Assembly (NCBI GenBank): GCA_944329545.1
Contig: CALVIK010000072.1
Location: forward strand, 1-12,727
DNA: 12,727 nucleotides
Direction: 5' to 3'
Source: an uncultured Bacilli bacterium
GTDB taxonomy: Bacteria > Bacillota_I > Bacilli_A > RF39 > UBA660
Of this stretch, positions 6,495 through 12,727 are shown in pieces. Position numbers and translations under genes: made by a program. The notes beneath the pieces are model-generated. The model searched no databases. It saw nothing but the letters and a program-made list of their open reading frames with translations, and was not told the DNA's origin. Every line of letters begins with the position of its first letter. Position 1 is the stretch's first letter.

Positions 6495-7523
6495 TTACTC
6501 CTTTATTATTAGCATACTATCGCCAAAAGAGAAAAAGCGATATTTTTCTTTTATAGCTTCTTTATAGGCCCGCATAATATTATCTTTTCCCGCCAAAGCA
6601 CTAACAAGCATTACTAAAGTCGATTTAGGTAAATGAAAATTAGTAATTAAGGCATCAATTCCTTGGAATTTATAACCCGGATATATAAAAATATCGGTAA
6701 AACCATGACAAGCTTTAAAAGTTCCATATAAATTCATAATTGTCTCTAAAGTTCTCGTACTAGTTGTCCCAACACTAACAATCTTATGTTTATTTTTCCG
6801 CGTTTCGTTTAAAATATTAGCTGTTTTTTCATCCATAATATAAAATTCACTATGCATTTTATGTTTTTCAATATCTTCAGTAGCTACTGGTCTAAAAGTT
6901 CCAAGACCAACGTGTAAAGTAATATAAGCAATATTAATGCCTTTTGCTTTGATTTTTTCTAAAAGCTCTTTAGTAAAATGTAAACCTGCAGTTGGCGCAG
7001 CAGCACTGCCAATGTTTTTGGCATAAACTGTTTGATAACGATCTTTCTCTTTTAATTTTTCATGAATATACGGTGGCAGGGGCATTTCCCCAAGTTCATC
7101 TAATATTTCATATAAAATACCTTCATAAATAAATTTAAAATAACGAATTCCTTCATCTAAAACTTTAACACATTCAGCTTTTAATTTATCACTAAAATTA
7201 ACAATTGTCCCTTCTTTGACTCTTTTAGCCGGGCGTACTAAGCATTGCCAAACATCTTCACCTAAATCTTTAAGCATAAGTATTTCAATAGCAGCCCCAG
7301 TTTCTTCTTTAACCCCATAAAGTCTAGCTGGAATTACTTTAGTATCATTTAAAACTAAAGTATCACCTTTATTTAAATAATCCAAAACATCATAAAAATG
7401 TCGGTGACTTATTTTTCCCGTTTTACTGTTTAAAACAAGCATTCTTGAATTGTCTCTTTTATTAATTGGCGTTTGCGCAATTAAATCTTCTGGAAGATCA
7501 AAATCAAAATCACTTACTTTCAT
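6495..7523 (-). CDS. queA: S-adenosylmethionine:tRNA ribosyltransferase-isomerase QueA
   Basis: QueA moves the ribosyl group of S-adenosylmethionine onto 7-aminomethyl-7-deazaguanine at tRNA position 34, making epoxyqueuosine. The 342-residue length is typical. Conserved blocks are PEDLIAQTP (11-19), the LVLNDTKVIPARLYG stretch (56-70), GEMPLPPYI (145-153), SAAAPTAGLHFT (173-184), HVGLGTFRPV (204-213), TDIFIYPGY (276-284), TNFHLPKSTL (294-303) and FSFGDSMLI (331-339). The start ATG (7523-7521) lies inside the end of ruvB (14-base overlap including the TGA stop) with an AAGGAG ribosome binding site in ruvB codons. The ruvAB-queA order is common in Firmicutes. There tgt, for the preceding step, usually follows, but here miaA follows and tgt is not in the window. 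Confidence 0.98.
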   Translation of the reverse strand: MKVSDFDFDLPEDLIAQTPINKRDNSRMLVLNSKTGKISHRHFYDVLDYLNKGDTLVLNDTKVIPARLYGVKEETGAAIEILMLKDLGEDVWQCLVRPAKRVKEGTIVNFSDKLKAECVKVLDEGIRYFKFIYEGILYEILDELGEMPLPPYIHEKLKEKDRYQTVYAKNIGSAAAPTAGLHFTKELLEKIKAKGINIAYITLHVGLGTFRPVATEDIEKHKMHSEFYIMDEKTANILNETRKNKHKIVSVGTTSTRTLETIMNLYGTFKACHGFTDIFIYPGYKFQGIDALITNFHLPKSTLVMLVSALAGKDNIMRAYKEAIKEKYRFFSFGDSMLIIKE

Positions 7524-8511
7524 AATTCTCCTTTCTAAGATGATTATAAGCCTTTTCGGTAACTACTCTTCCTCTACTTGTCCTTTTTAAAAAACCATTT
7601 TGCAGTAAATAAGGTTCGTAAACATCTTCAATAGTTCCCGCTTCCTCACCAATGCTAGCTGCTAAAGCATCAATTCCAACGGGACCTCCATTAAATTTTT
7701 CAATAATGGATTGTAACAAATTATAATCGGTAGCGTCAAGTCCAAATTCATCAACTTTTAATTTGTCTAAAGCTACTTTTGTAATATCCAAATCGATATA
7801 ACCACTACCCATAACTAAAGCAAAATCACGAACTCTTTTAAAAAGTCTATTGGCAACTCTTGGCGTACCCCTACTTCTTCTCGCAAGTTCAATAGCCGCA
7901 TCTTCACTAATTTCACTGTCTAAAACTCTACTTGTTCTTAAAACAATATCTTTAAGTTCGTCGATTGTATAAAAATTAAGTTTAGCAATAATCCCAAAGC
8001 GATCGCGTAAAGGGCCTGTTAAATCACCAACTCTTGTCGTTGCCCCAACTAATGTAAATGGTGGCAAATCAATTTTAATACTGCGGCTAGAAGCATCACT
8101 ACCTACAATAATATCTAAAGTAAAATCTTCCATAGCGGAATATAAAATTTCTTCAATAAATCTTGGCATTCGATGAATTTCATCGATAAATAAAACATCT
8201 CCCGGTTCTAAAGTTGATAAAATAGCCGCTAAATCACCACTTTTTTCAATGGCCGGACCACTAGTTGTTTTTATATTACTGCCCATTTCATTTGCAATAA
8301 TATATGCTAAAGTCGTCTTTCCAAGCCCTGGTGGACCATATAAAAGAACATGATCAAGAACTTCTTCGCGCATTTGGGCTGCTTTCATAAAAATATTTAA
8401 ATTCTCTTTTACTTCTGTTTGTCCAATATATTCATCAATACTATCAGGCCTAATACTGCCTTCAAAAGTATCTTCTTTAAGTTCATGATTAGAAATTATT
8501 CTCTCATCCAT
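7510..8511 (-). CDS. ruvB: Holliday junction branch migration DNA helicase RuvB
   Basis: RuvB is the AAA+ motor that, loaded by RuvA, drives Holliday-junction branch migration. In the 333-residue frame: IRPDSIDEYIGQ (20-31), Walker A GPPGLGKTT (59-67), Walker B LFIDEIH (107-113), sensor 1 GATTR (156-160), the arginine-finger segment GPLRDRFG (166-173), sensor 2 RGTPRVANR (214-222) and a C-terminal winged helix (about 260-333). All key residues are present. Two in-frame ATGs compete. The one at 8517 lies one base after AGGAGG (8524-8519), too close for initiation. The one at 8511 has 7-base spacing and gives MDERIISNH, so I choose 8511. It ends in TGA inside queA. It is separated from ruvA by a small membrane protein gene, which is unusual. 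Confidence 0.98.
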   Translation of the reverse strand: MDERIISNHELKEDTFEGSIRPDSIDEYIGQTEVKENLNIFMKAAQMREEVLDHVLLYGPPGLGKTTLAYIIANEMGSNIKTTSGPAIEKSGDLAAILSTLEPGDVLFIDEIHRMPRFIEEILYSAMEDFTLDIIVGSDASSRSIKIDLPPFTLVGATTRVGDLTGPLRDRFGIIAKLNFYTIDELKDIVLRTSRVLDSEISEDAAIELARRSRGTPRVANRLFKRVRDFALVMGSGYIDLDITKVALDKLKVDEFGLDATDYNLLQSIIEKFNGGPVGIDALAASIGEEAGTIEDVYEPYLLQNGFLKRTSRGRVVTEKAYNHLRKENYESK

Positions 8512-8523
8512 AATCATTCCTCC

Positions 8524-8856
8524 TTAGCTATCTAAATCTTTAAAAAAATCTACATCTTTTATTTTATTATAACATTTGTAAATAGCATAAAAAATTAAAA
8601 ACAATCCTAAAATAATAAGTACAAATATATCAATTTCTCTTTTAAAAAGAAAAGACATCATAATCATATATATACCAAGTAAAATAAAGGGTAAAGCTGT
8701 TAAAAAATATCTTGTTTTTTTCCATTTGCTAGTAATTATTTTTTTGTTTTTACTTTTTTCTATTAAAAGTAAAACACCGTAAATTAATAAATAAATAATT
8801 AAAACAATAAAACTAATGGTTATTGAATAATTAGTAATTAAAATAAGAGTTATCAT
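8524..8856 (-). CDS. Small three-helix membrane protein of unknown function, between ruvA and ruvB
   Basis: I do not recognise this 110-residue protein. It has three hydrophobic segments (about residues 8-32, 51-72 and 75-92), with a lysine-rich loop between the first two (EKSKNKKIITSKWKKTR) and a polar tail ending in FFKDLDS. It has no cleavable signal peptide or known motif. Its ATG overlaps the ruvA stop as ATGA, there is no good Shine-Dalgarno, and translation probably depends on coupling to ruvA. It ends 12 bases before the ruvB start and its stop codon overlaps the ruvB ribosome binding site region. Operon position makes it a genuine gene, but membrane topology does not suggest a direct role in junction migration. 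Base composition is like its neighbours, though very A/T-rich as expected for a membrane protein. Confidence 0.82.
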   Translation of the reverse strand: MITLILITNYSITISFIVLIIYLLIYGVLLLIEKSKNKKIITSKWKKTRYFLTALPFILLGIYMIMMSFLFKREIDIFVLIILGLFLIFYAIYKCYNKIKDVDFFKDLDS

Positions 8857-9404
8857 TTAAGTAATAGTTTCAAAGCGTTTTTTATTTGTGTTTCAATATC
8901 GTCATTAGCATTTATTTGTTTTAAAATTTTATTAATATCACTAGTTTTATAGCCTAAACTTTTTAAAGCTTCAATAAGTTCGTCAAAATTATGGTTATAA
9001 ACTTCTTCCTTAGAAACTAATTTACCTTTTAAATCTAAAATGATTTGGCGGGCTACTTTATCACCTATTTTCGGAAATTTTTTCAAATACAAAACATTTT
9101 CTCTTTCAATAGCATCAATTATCCCATTAATAGAACCTGATGCCAGCATTGGCAGAGCCATTTTACAACCTAAGCCTTTAACACTTGTTAATTTTAAAAA
9201 CAATTCTTTTTCTTCTTTTGTTTTAAAACCATATAAACTTATTTCATCTTCTCGAACATATTGATATAGATAAACAATATATTCTTCATTCTCATTAAAA
9301 GCATAAGGATTTGGTGTATATATTTGATAACCAACTCCAGCATTTTCTAAAACAATAAAGCCAGCTTCAATTTCGGTTACTGTTCCTTTAATATATGCAT
9401 ACAT
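8853..9404 (-). CDS. ruvA: Holliday junction branch migration complex subunit RuvA
   Basis: RuvA tetramers bind four-way junctions and load RuvB rings. The 183-residue frame starts MYAYIKGTVTEIEAGFIVLE, the family's OB-fold start. Two helix-hairpin-helix motifs follow (SVKGLGCKMALPML, 74-87; FPKIGDKVARQIILDLKG, 110-127), then a C-terminal three-helix domain (about 138-183) that contacts RuvB. It is shorter than the usual 195-205 because the linker before domain III (about 130-138) is very short. I choose the ATG at 9404-9402. GGGTGG lies 4 bases upstream, the family N-terminus begins there, and the predicted transcription start (near 9413) lies downstream of the alternative ATG at 9416. Its TGA stop overlaps the start of the next gene. 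It is the first gene of the ruvA-miaA operon. Confidence 0.97.
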   Translation of the reverse strand: MYAYIKGTVTEIEAGFIVLENAGVGYQIYTPNPYAFNENEEYIVYLYQYVREDEISLYGFKTKEEKELFLKLTSVKGLGCKMALPMLASGSINGIIDAIERENVLYLKKFPKIGDKVARQIILDLKGKLVSKEEVYNHNFDELIEALKSLGYKTSDINKILKQINANDDIETQIKNALKLLLK

Positions 9405-9419
9405 TTTACCACCCATTTA

Positions 9420-9448
9420 ATTGTATCAAATCACTAGCCCAAAGTCCA
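9420..9448 (-). promoter_or_regulatory. Sigma-A promoter of the ruvA operon (extended -10)
   Basis: On the minus strand TGGACT (9448-9443) is followed after 17 bases by TACAAT (9425-9420), preceded by TGA as an extended -10. The start near 9413 gives a leader of under 12 bases beginning at the GGTGG ribosome binding site. This resembles the very short leader predicted for ezrA. Confidence 0.6.
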
Positions 9449-9463
9449 GTATCATGTTAAACG

Positions 9464-9493
9464 AAAAAAATAAAGGTTTCAAATCCTTTATTT
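9464..9493 (-). terminator. leuS intrinsic terminator
   Basis: On the minus strand AAATAAAGG (9493-9485) pairs perfectly with CCTTTATTT (9476-9468) around an 8-base loop and runs into four more T (9467-9464). It starts 8 bases after the leuS stop and separates leuS from the ruvA operon. Confidence 0.88.
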
Positions 9494-9500
9494 ATATATA

Positions 9501-11894
9501 CTACTTAACTACAATATTAACAAGTTTTTTAGGAATAACAATCACTTTAATAATTTCTTTGCCTTCTAAATGCTTTTTAACATTTTCATTGTCTTTTGCT
9601 AATGATTCCATTTCTTCTTTCGTAATATTACTAGCTACAGTTATGCGTCCCCGCACTTTACCATTTACTTGAACTACTAATTCAAAATTATCATCGGTAA
9701 GTTTAGTTTCATCGTAAATAGGCCATGGACTTTCAGCTAAAACATTGCCTAAATGATTAACTTCATTAATTTCTTCTGTAATATGCGGAGCAATTGGATT
9801 TAACAAATGAACTAAAACACGAAGTTCATCTTTAGTTACACTATCATATGTTTCATAATCATTTAATAAAATCATCAAAGCAGAAACTGCCGTATTATAT
9901 TTCATACTTTGCAAATCATCGGTAACTTTTTTAATAGTTTGATTAACTAAAGTTACATTAGTAAAACCTTGTTTATTATTTAATTTAGTTCCTAAACGCC
10001 AAATTCTATCTAAAAATCTTTTGCACCCTTTAAGACCATTAGTACTCCAAGATGCATCCTTTTCATAATCGCCAATAAACATTTCATAAGTTCTTAAAAC
10101 ATCTGCACCATATTCATTAACAATATCATCAGGGTTAATAACATTACCTTTACTTTTACTCATTTTTTCACCATTAGGGCCTAAAATCATCCCATGTGAT
10201 ACCCGGACATCAATTGGCTCTTTATTAGGAACAAGACCAATATTATATAAAAATGGATTCCAAAATCTAGCATACAATAAGTGACGAGCGGTGTGCTCCA
10301 TACCTCCATTATACCAATCAACTTTTCCCCAGTAATCTAAAGCTTCTTTAGACACAAACTCTTTATTATTATGGGGGTCCATATATCTTAAGAAATACCA
10401 ACTACTACCAGCCCAGTTTGGCATCGTATCAGTTTCTCTCCGCGCTTTTGCCCCACATTTTGGACAAGTACAATTAACCCATTCTTCAATATTAGCAAGT
10501 GGACTTTCCCCATCATCAGTTGGTTCATAATTAACAACATCCGGCAATCTCACTGGTAAATCTTCGTCTGGTACCGGCACCCAACCACATTTTGCACAAT
10601 AAATAAGTGGAATTGGTTCTCCCCAAAATCTTTGTCTTGAAAATATCCAATCTTGCAAACGATAATTAGTTTGTGCTTTTCCTAATTGATTTTTCTCTAA
10701 ATATTCAAGCATTTTATGAACCGCTTCTTCTTTGCTGGTAAGACCATTTAAAATATCAGAATTAATGTATTTTCCATCACCTGTATAAGCTTCTTTACTA
10801 ATATCACCCTCAATAACAGGAATAATCTCAATACCATATTTTTTCGCAAATTCATAATCACGGTTATCATGAGCTGGTACTGCCATAATAGCCCCTGTTC
10901 CATAGCCCATCATAACATAATCAGCTGTCCAAACAGCAATTTCCTTATTATTTATTGGATTAATAGCCGTTATTCCCTCTATTTTAACACCGGTCTTATC
11001 TTTAACTAATTCGGTTCTTTCAAATTCAGTTTTTGATTTTGCAAATTCTTGATACTTTTTTATTTCATCCATATTAGTGATTTTACTTTTTAATTTTTCA
11101 ATAATTGGATGTTCTGGAGCAACGACCATAAAAGTTGCCCCATATAAAGTATCAGGTCTTGTCGTATAAACAGTCAATTTTTCATCACTACCATTTATTT
11201 TAAAATCAACTTCGGCACCTTTACTTTTACCAATCCAATTAATTTGTCCTAATTTTACTCTATCAGCAAATTTAGTATCATCTAAACCAGTAAGCAAATC
11301 TTCAGCATAATCACTCATTTTAAGTAACCACTGTTCTTTTTCTTTTTGAACAACTTTCGTCCCGCATCTTTCACAAACACCGCCAGCCGCATCTTCATTA
11401 GAAAGACCTGTTTTACATTTAGGACACCAATTAATATTTTTCTTAGCTTTATAAGCCATACCATGTTTATAAAATTGTAAAAATTGCCATTGTGTCCATT
11501 TATAGTATTCAGGATCTGTTGTTGAAAATTCTCTACTCCAATCAAAAGAAATTCCTAAATTTTGAATTTGCTTTTTAAAAGTTTTAATATTTTCTTTAAC
11601 AGCTTCTTTGGGGTGAATGTGATTTTTTATAGCATACTGCTCAGCTGGTGCTCCAAAAGCATCCCACCCCATAGGAAATAAAACATTAAAACCCTTCATT
11701 CTTTTCATGCGCGCTACGGCATCTAATGCTGTATAACTACGAACATGACCCACATGAAGACCAGAACCAGATGGATAAGGGAATTCCACTAAAACATAAT
11801 ATTTTTCTTTTTTATCACCGGTAATAGCCTTAAAATTTTCATGTTCTTCCCAATATTTTTGCCATTTTTCTTCTATTCCTTTAAAATTATCCAT
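9501..11894 (-). CDS. leuS: Leucyl-tRNA synthetase
   Basis: This class I synthetase charges tRNA-Leu with leucine. The 797-residue length fits bacterial LeuRS (about 800-880). In order: the HIGH-type motif HVGH (47-50), PMGWDAFGAPAE (74-85), a zinc site (Cys157, Cys160, Cys174, Cys177), the CP1 editing domain with TTRPDTL (244-250) and GYGTGAIMAVPAHDNRDYEFA (330-350), and RLQDWIFSRQRFWGEP (412-427). A second cysteine set follows (433, 436, 477, 480), then SSWYFLRYMDP (497-507) and KMSKS (577-581). A tRNA-binding C-terminal region completes it. The editing residues are intact, so the enzyme should clear mischarged tRNA-Leu, unlike some Mycoplasma LeuRS that lost CP1. Its ATG overlaps the stop of the upstream membrane protein gene (TAATG), with a modest GAAGG ribosome binding site. 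The T-box leader upstream ties expression to uncharged tRNA-Leu. Confidence 0.99.
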   Translation of the reverse strand: MDNFKGIEEKWQKYWEEHENFKAITGDKKEKYYVLVEFPYPSGSGLHVGHVRSYTALDAVARMKRMKGFNVLFPMGWDAFGAPAEQYAIKNHIHPKEAVKENIKTFKKQIQNLGISFDWSREFSTTDPEYYKWTQWQFLQFYKHGMAYKAKKNINWCPKCKTGLSNEDAAGGVCERCGTKVVQKEKEQWLLKMSDYAEDLLTGLDDTKFADRVKLGQINWIGKSKGAEVDFKINGSDEKLTVYTTRPDTLYGATFMVVAPEHPIIEKLKSKITNMDEIKKYQEFAKSKTEFERTELVKDKTGVKIEGITAINPINNKEIAVWTADYVMMGYGTGAIMAVPAHDNRDYEFAKKYGIEIIPVIEGDISKEAYTGDGKYINSDILNGLTSKEEAVHKMLEYLEKNQLGKAQTNYRLQDWIFSRQRFWGEPIPLIYCAKCGWVPVPDEDLPVRLPDVVNYEPTDDGESPLANIEEWVNCTCPKCGAKARRETDTMPNWAGSSWYFLRYMDPHNNKEFVSKEALDYWGKVDWYNGGMEHTARHLLYARFWNPFLYNIGLVPNKEPIDVRVSHGMILGPNGEKMSKSKGNVINPDDIVNEYGADVLRTYEMFIGDYEKDASWSTNGLKGCKRFLDRIWRLGTKLNNKQGFTNVTLVNQTIKKVTDDLQSMKYNTAVSALMILLNDYETYDSVTKDELRVLVHLLNPIAPHITEEINEVNHLGNVLAESPWPIYDETKLTDDNFELVVQVNGKVRGRITVASNITKEEMESLAKDNENVKKHLEGKEIIKVIVIPKKLVNIVVK

Positions 11895-12238
11895 TATTTA
11901 CCTTCTTTCTTTTTATAATATTTACCTATAATATTATATAGTAAATACATAAGTGGTAATAAAATTAAAAACGCCACTAAAACTTTTAAAATCCAGTTAT
12001 CAAACACTTCAATAACCGTAACGGTAAAAGCAATGATAAAAGCATTAGTAACCGCTAATGCATTAGCAAACTTCTTAAAATTTAATTTTTTTATATCTAA
12101 TTTAAATTTAATTTTAAAATAATCTAATTGTTTACTTGTTTTAAATTTTTCTAAACCTTTTTTTCTTAAAACAATAATAAATAAATATAATAAATAAATT
12201 ACTAAAAAACAAAAAACAAATGTGAATATATATTCCAT
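11894..12238 (-). CDS. Small membrane protein of unknown function, co-transcribed with leuS under the T-box
   Basis: I cannot name this 114-residue protein. It has a first transmembrane helix at about residues 3-25, a basic amphipathic cytoplasmic-type stretch (about 26-62, containing KLDIKKLNFKKFANAL), a second helix (about 64-80), a third (about 84-105), and a lysine-rich tail (KYYKKKEGK). I start it at ATG 12238-12236, 6 bases after AGGAGG (12250-12245). The adjacent ATG at 12241 has only 3-base spacing. A longer frame open to 12301 runs into the T-box terminator and is not credible. Its TAA stop overlaps the leuS ATG (TAATG), so the two genes are translationally linked and both lie behind the T-box. 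This placement argues for a real gene with expression matched to leucine starvation. A role in amino-acid transport or sensing is only a possibility. Confidence 0.85.
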   Translation of the reverse strand: MEYIFTFVFCFLVIYLLYLFIIVLRKKGLEKFKTSKQLDYFKIKFKLDIKKLNFKKFANALAVTNAFIIAFTVTVIEVFDNWILKVLVAFLILLPLMYLLYNIIGKYYKKKEGK

Positions 12239-12457
12239 CATTAACCTCCTTTTTAAGAAAAAAGTATTATGGCTATAGGGACGACAGAGCCGTGGTACCA
12301 CCCTATTTCATAATACTCGATTATCTCAAGACTTAACGCGTCACTTCGGCATATTGCAGCTCCTAAGTAAGTTCATAGCTTTTCTTTGAAAGTTCGCACC
12401 AAACACTTTCTCTCTTTAAAAGCTTTCACTATTACTACTCTTAATCATCGCTTTGTC
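12239..12457 (-). promoter_or_regulatory. T-box leader, tRNA-Leu responsive (specifier CUU)
   Basis: The leader RNA carries the antiterminator sequence GGGTGGTACCACGG (12303-12290), matching the T-box consensus. The UGGU in its bulge would pair with ACCA of uncharged tRNA, which fits the A73 discriminator of tRNA-Leu. Upstream are an AGUA motif (about 12439-12433) and a distal Stem I hairpin, GAAAGT with ACTTTC (12410-12405, 12393-12388), whose loop contains GGTGCG. On the 3' side of the specifier loop is GAA-CTT-A, reading CTT (12371-12369), a leucine codon. Uncharged tRNA-Leu would stabilise the antiterminator and let transcription proceed into the membrane protein gene and leuS. The region 12239-12613 has no protein gene and is filled by this leader, its promoter and an upstream terminator. 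Confidence 0.95.
12255..12317 (-). terminator. T-box-controlled intrinsic terminator
   Basis: On the minus strand AGTATTATG (12317-12309) pairs with CATAATACT (12271-12263), and ATAGGG (12306-12301) pairs with CCCTAT (12280-12275). A T-rich tail follows (12263-12258 then CTT). The 5' arm and the T-box motif are shared with the antiterminator, so the two folds exclude each other. Confidence 0.9.
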
Positions 12458-12463
12458 TATTCC

Positions 12464-12492
12464 ATTATATTATAAATTTATATACATTTCAA
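12464..12492 (-). promoter_or_regulatory. Sigma-A promoter of the T-box-leuS operon
   Basis: On the minus strand TTGAAA (12492-12487) and TATAAT (12469-12464) are separated by 17 bases. The start falls near 12457, giving a leader of about 219 bases. A second TTGAAA lies at 12510-12505 with a weaker TGTATA 18 bases downstream. Confidence 0.85.
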
Positions 12493-12575
12493 GCAAAATA
12501 TTTATTTCAAGTGTATTATTTCACTTTTACCTACTAGCCAGTCAAAAGAAATTCGATATTTTTCACATATTTGAT

Positions 12576-12600
12576 AAAAAAATTGCTTTTTTATAAGCAA
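12576..12600 (-). terminator. Terminator of the gene at the right edge
   Basis: On the minus strand TTGCTT (12600-12595) pairs with AAGCAA (12588-12583) around a 6-base loop, followed by seven T (12582-12576). It lies 13 bases after the stop codon of the partial frame at the right edge, which supports that frame as a real gene. Confidence 0.75.
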
Positions 12601-12613
12601 CTTTTCTAAAATA

Positions 12614-12727
12614 TTATATCTGATCTATATATTCGAGTAATTTTAAGAACATCTTAATAAATTTCTTATCTAATCCCGCTTTAGCTAACTTTCTAATTTC
12701 AATCCTTTTCTTTTTAATTTCTAATGT
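12614..12727 (-). CDS. C-terminal fragment of an unidentified protein (5' end beyond window)
   Basis: Entering from the right edge on the minus strand, one frame stays open for 37 codons and ends in TAA at 12616-12614. The residues begin TLEIKKKRIEIRKLAKAGLD and finish KKFIKMFLKLLEYIDQI. The piece is strongly helical and amphipathic, rich in lysine, leucine and isoleucine. It has no recognisable motif, so I assign no family. The terminator just downstream is the main reason to accept it. It forms a separate unit from leuS, which has its own promoter in the 120 bases that follow. Confidence 0.6.
   Translation of the reverse strand, partial: TLEIKKKRIEIRKLAKAGLDKKFIKMFLKLLEYIDQI

Noticed and set aside
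9040..9264. Plus-strand open frame of 74 codons
   Set aside because: It is a shadow inside ruvA, whose protein is clearly conserved on the other strand.
9421..9672. Plus-strand open frame of 83 codons
   Set aside because: It crosses the ruvA promoter, the leuS terminator and the 3' end of leuS, with no ribosome binding site or family resemblance.
11315..11545. Second minus-strand frame of 76 codons inside leuS
   Set aside because: It is out of frame within a fully intact synthetase sequence; no evidence for an overlapping gene.
12239..12301. Upstream extension of the small membrane protein by 21 residues (to 12301)
   Set aside because: This stretch is the T-box antiterminator/terminator RNA; the AGGAGG at 12250-12245 sets the start at 12238.
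12515..12545. TTGACT (12545-12540) with AATAAT (12520-12515) as another leuS promoter
   Set aside because: Spacing is 19 bases and the -10 is poor; the 12492-12464 promoter is far better.
1..12727. CRISPR arrays, insertion sequences, tRNA or rRNA genes, prophage or defence genes
   Set aside because: I saw no regularly spaced repeats, transposase-like frames, cloverleaf candidates or phage/defence motifs; the window reads as vertically inherited core genes.

Overview
The window looks like chromosomal core DNA of an AT-rich (about 30% GC by eye), endospore-forming low-GC Gram-positive bacterium. Four things point there: an alpha/beta-type small acid-soluble spore protein gene at the left edge, an EzrA gene, a T-box leucyl-tRNA synthetase leader, and a Firmicutes-type rpsD leader. 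Conserved tryptophans are encoded by TGG, and ruvA and ruvB end in TGA, so nothing suggests the Mycoplasma code. A Bacilli lineage close to Erysipelotrichia or the walled relatives of Mollicutes would fit, but I cannot place it further from sequence alone.

Layout, left to right. Positions 1-1390 (minus strand) hold ssp (cut by the window edge) and thiI. Positions 1444-3165 (minus) hold ezrA, which has its own terminator. Positions 3166-3487 are a divergent regulatory region: a short ezrA promoter, a consensus sigma-A promoter for rpsD, and a folded rpsD leader whose arms, hairpin and pseudoknot can be paired base by base. rpsD (3488-4093, plus) is the only plus-strand gene. It converges on a zinc-ribbon/DUF975-like membrane protein gene (4147-5505, minus). 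The order ssp-thiI-ezrA-rpsD matches the Bacillus subtilis sspA-thiI-nifZ-braB-ezrA-...-rpsD neighbourhood as I recall it, with nifZ missing here.

Positions 5602-9448 are a compact minus-strand operon: ruvA, a small three-helix membrane protein, ruvB, queA, miaA, terminator. Neighbouring genes overlap or lie within a few bases. It joins Holliday-junction migration (RuvAB) to two anticodon-loop tRNA modification enzymes (QueA, MiaA). Positions 9464-12492 are a leucine-responsive unit: sigma-A promoter, T-box leader with a CUU specifier, intrinsic terminator, a 114-residue membrane protein of unknown function, leuS, terminator. At the right edge is the C-terminal end of an unidentified gene with its own terminator.

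Most of the window is housekeeping: translation (S4, LeuRS, ThiI, QueA, MiaA), division (EzrA), recombination (RuvAB) and spore DNA protection. I see no mobile element, CRISPR array, tRNA or rRNA gene, and no defence system. The least explained items are the two small membrane proteins placed in the ruvAB and T-box-leuS operons, and the zinc-ribbon membrane protein behind a consensus promoter. The best-resolved regulatory structure is the rpsD leader pseudoknot.
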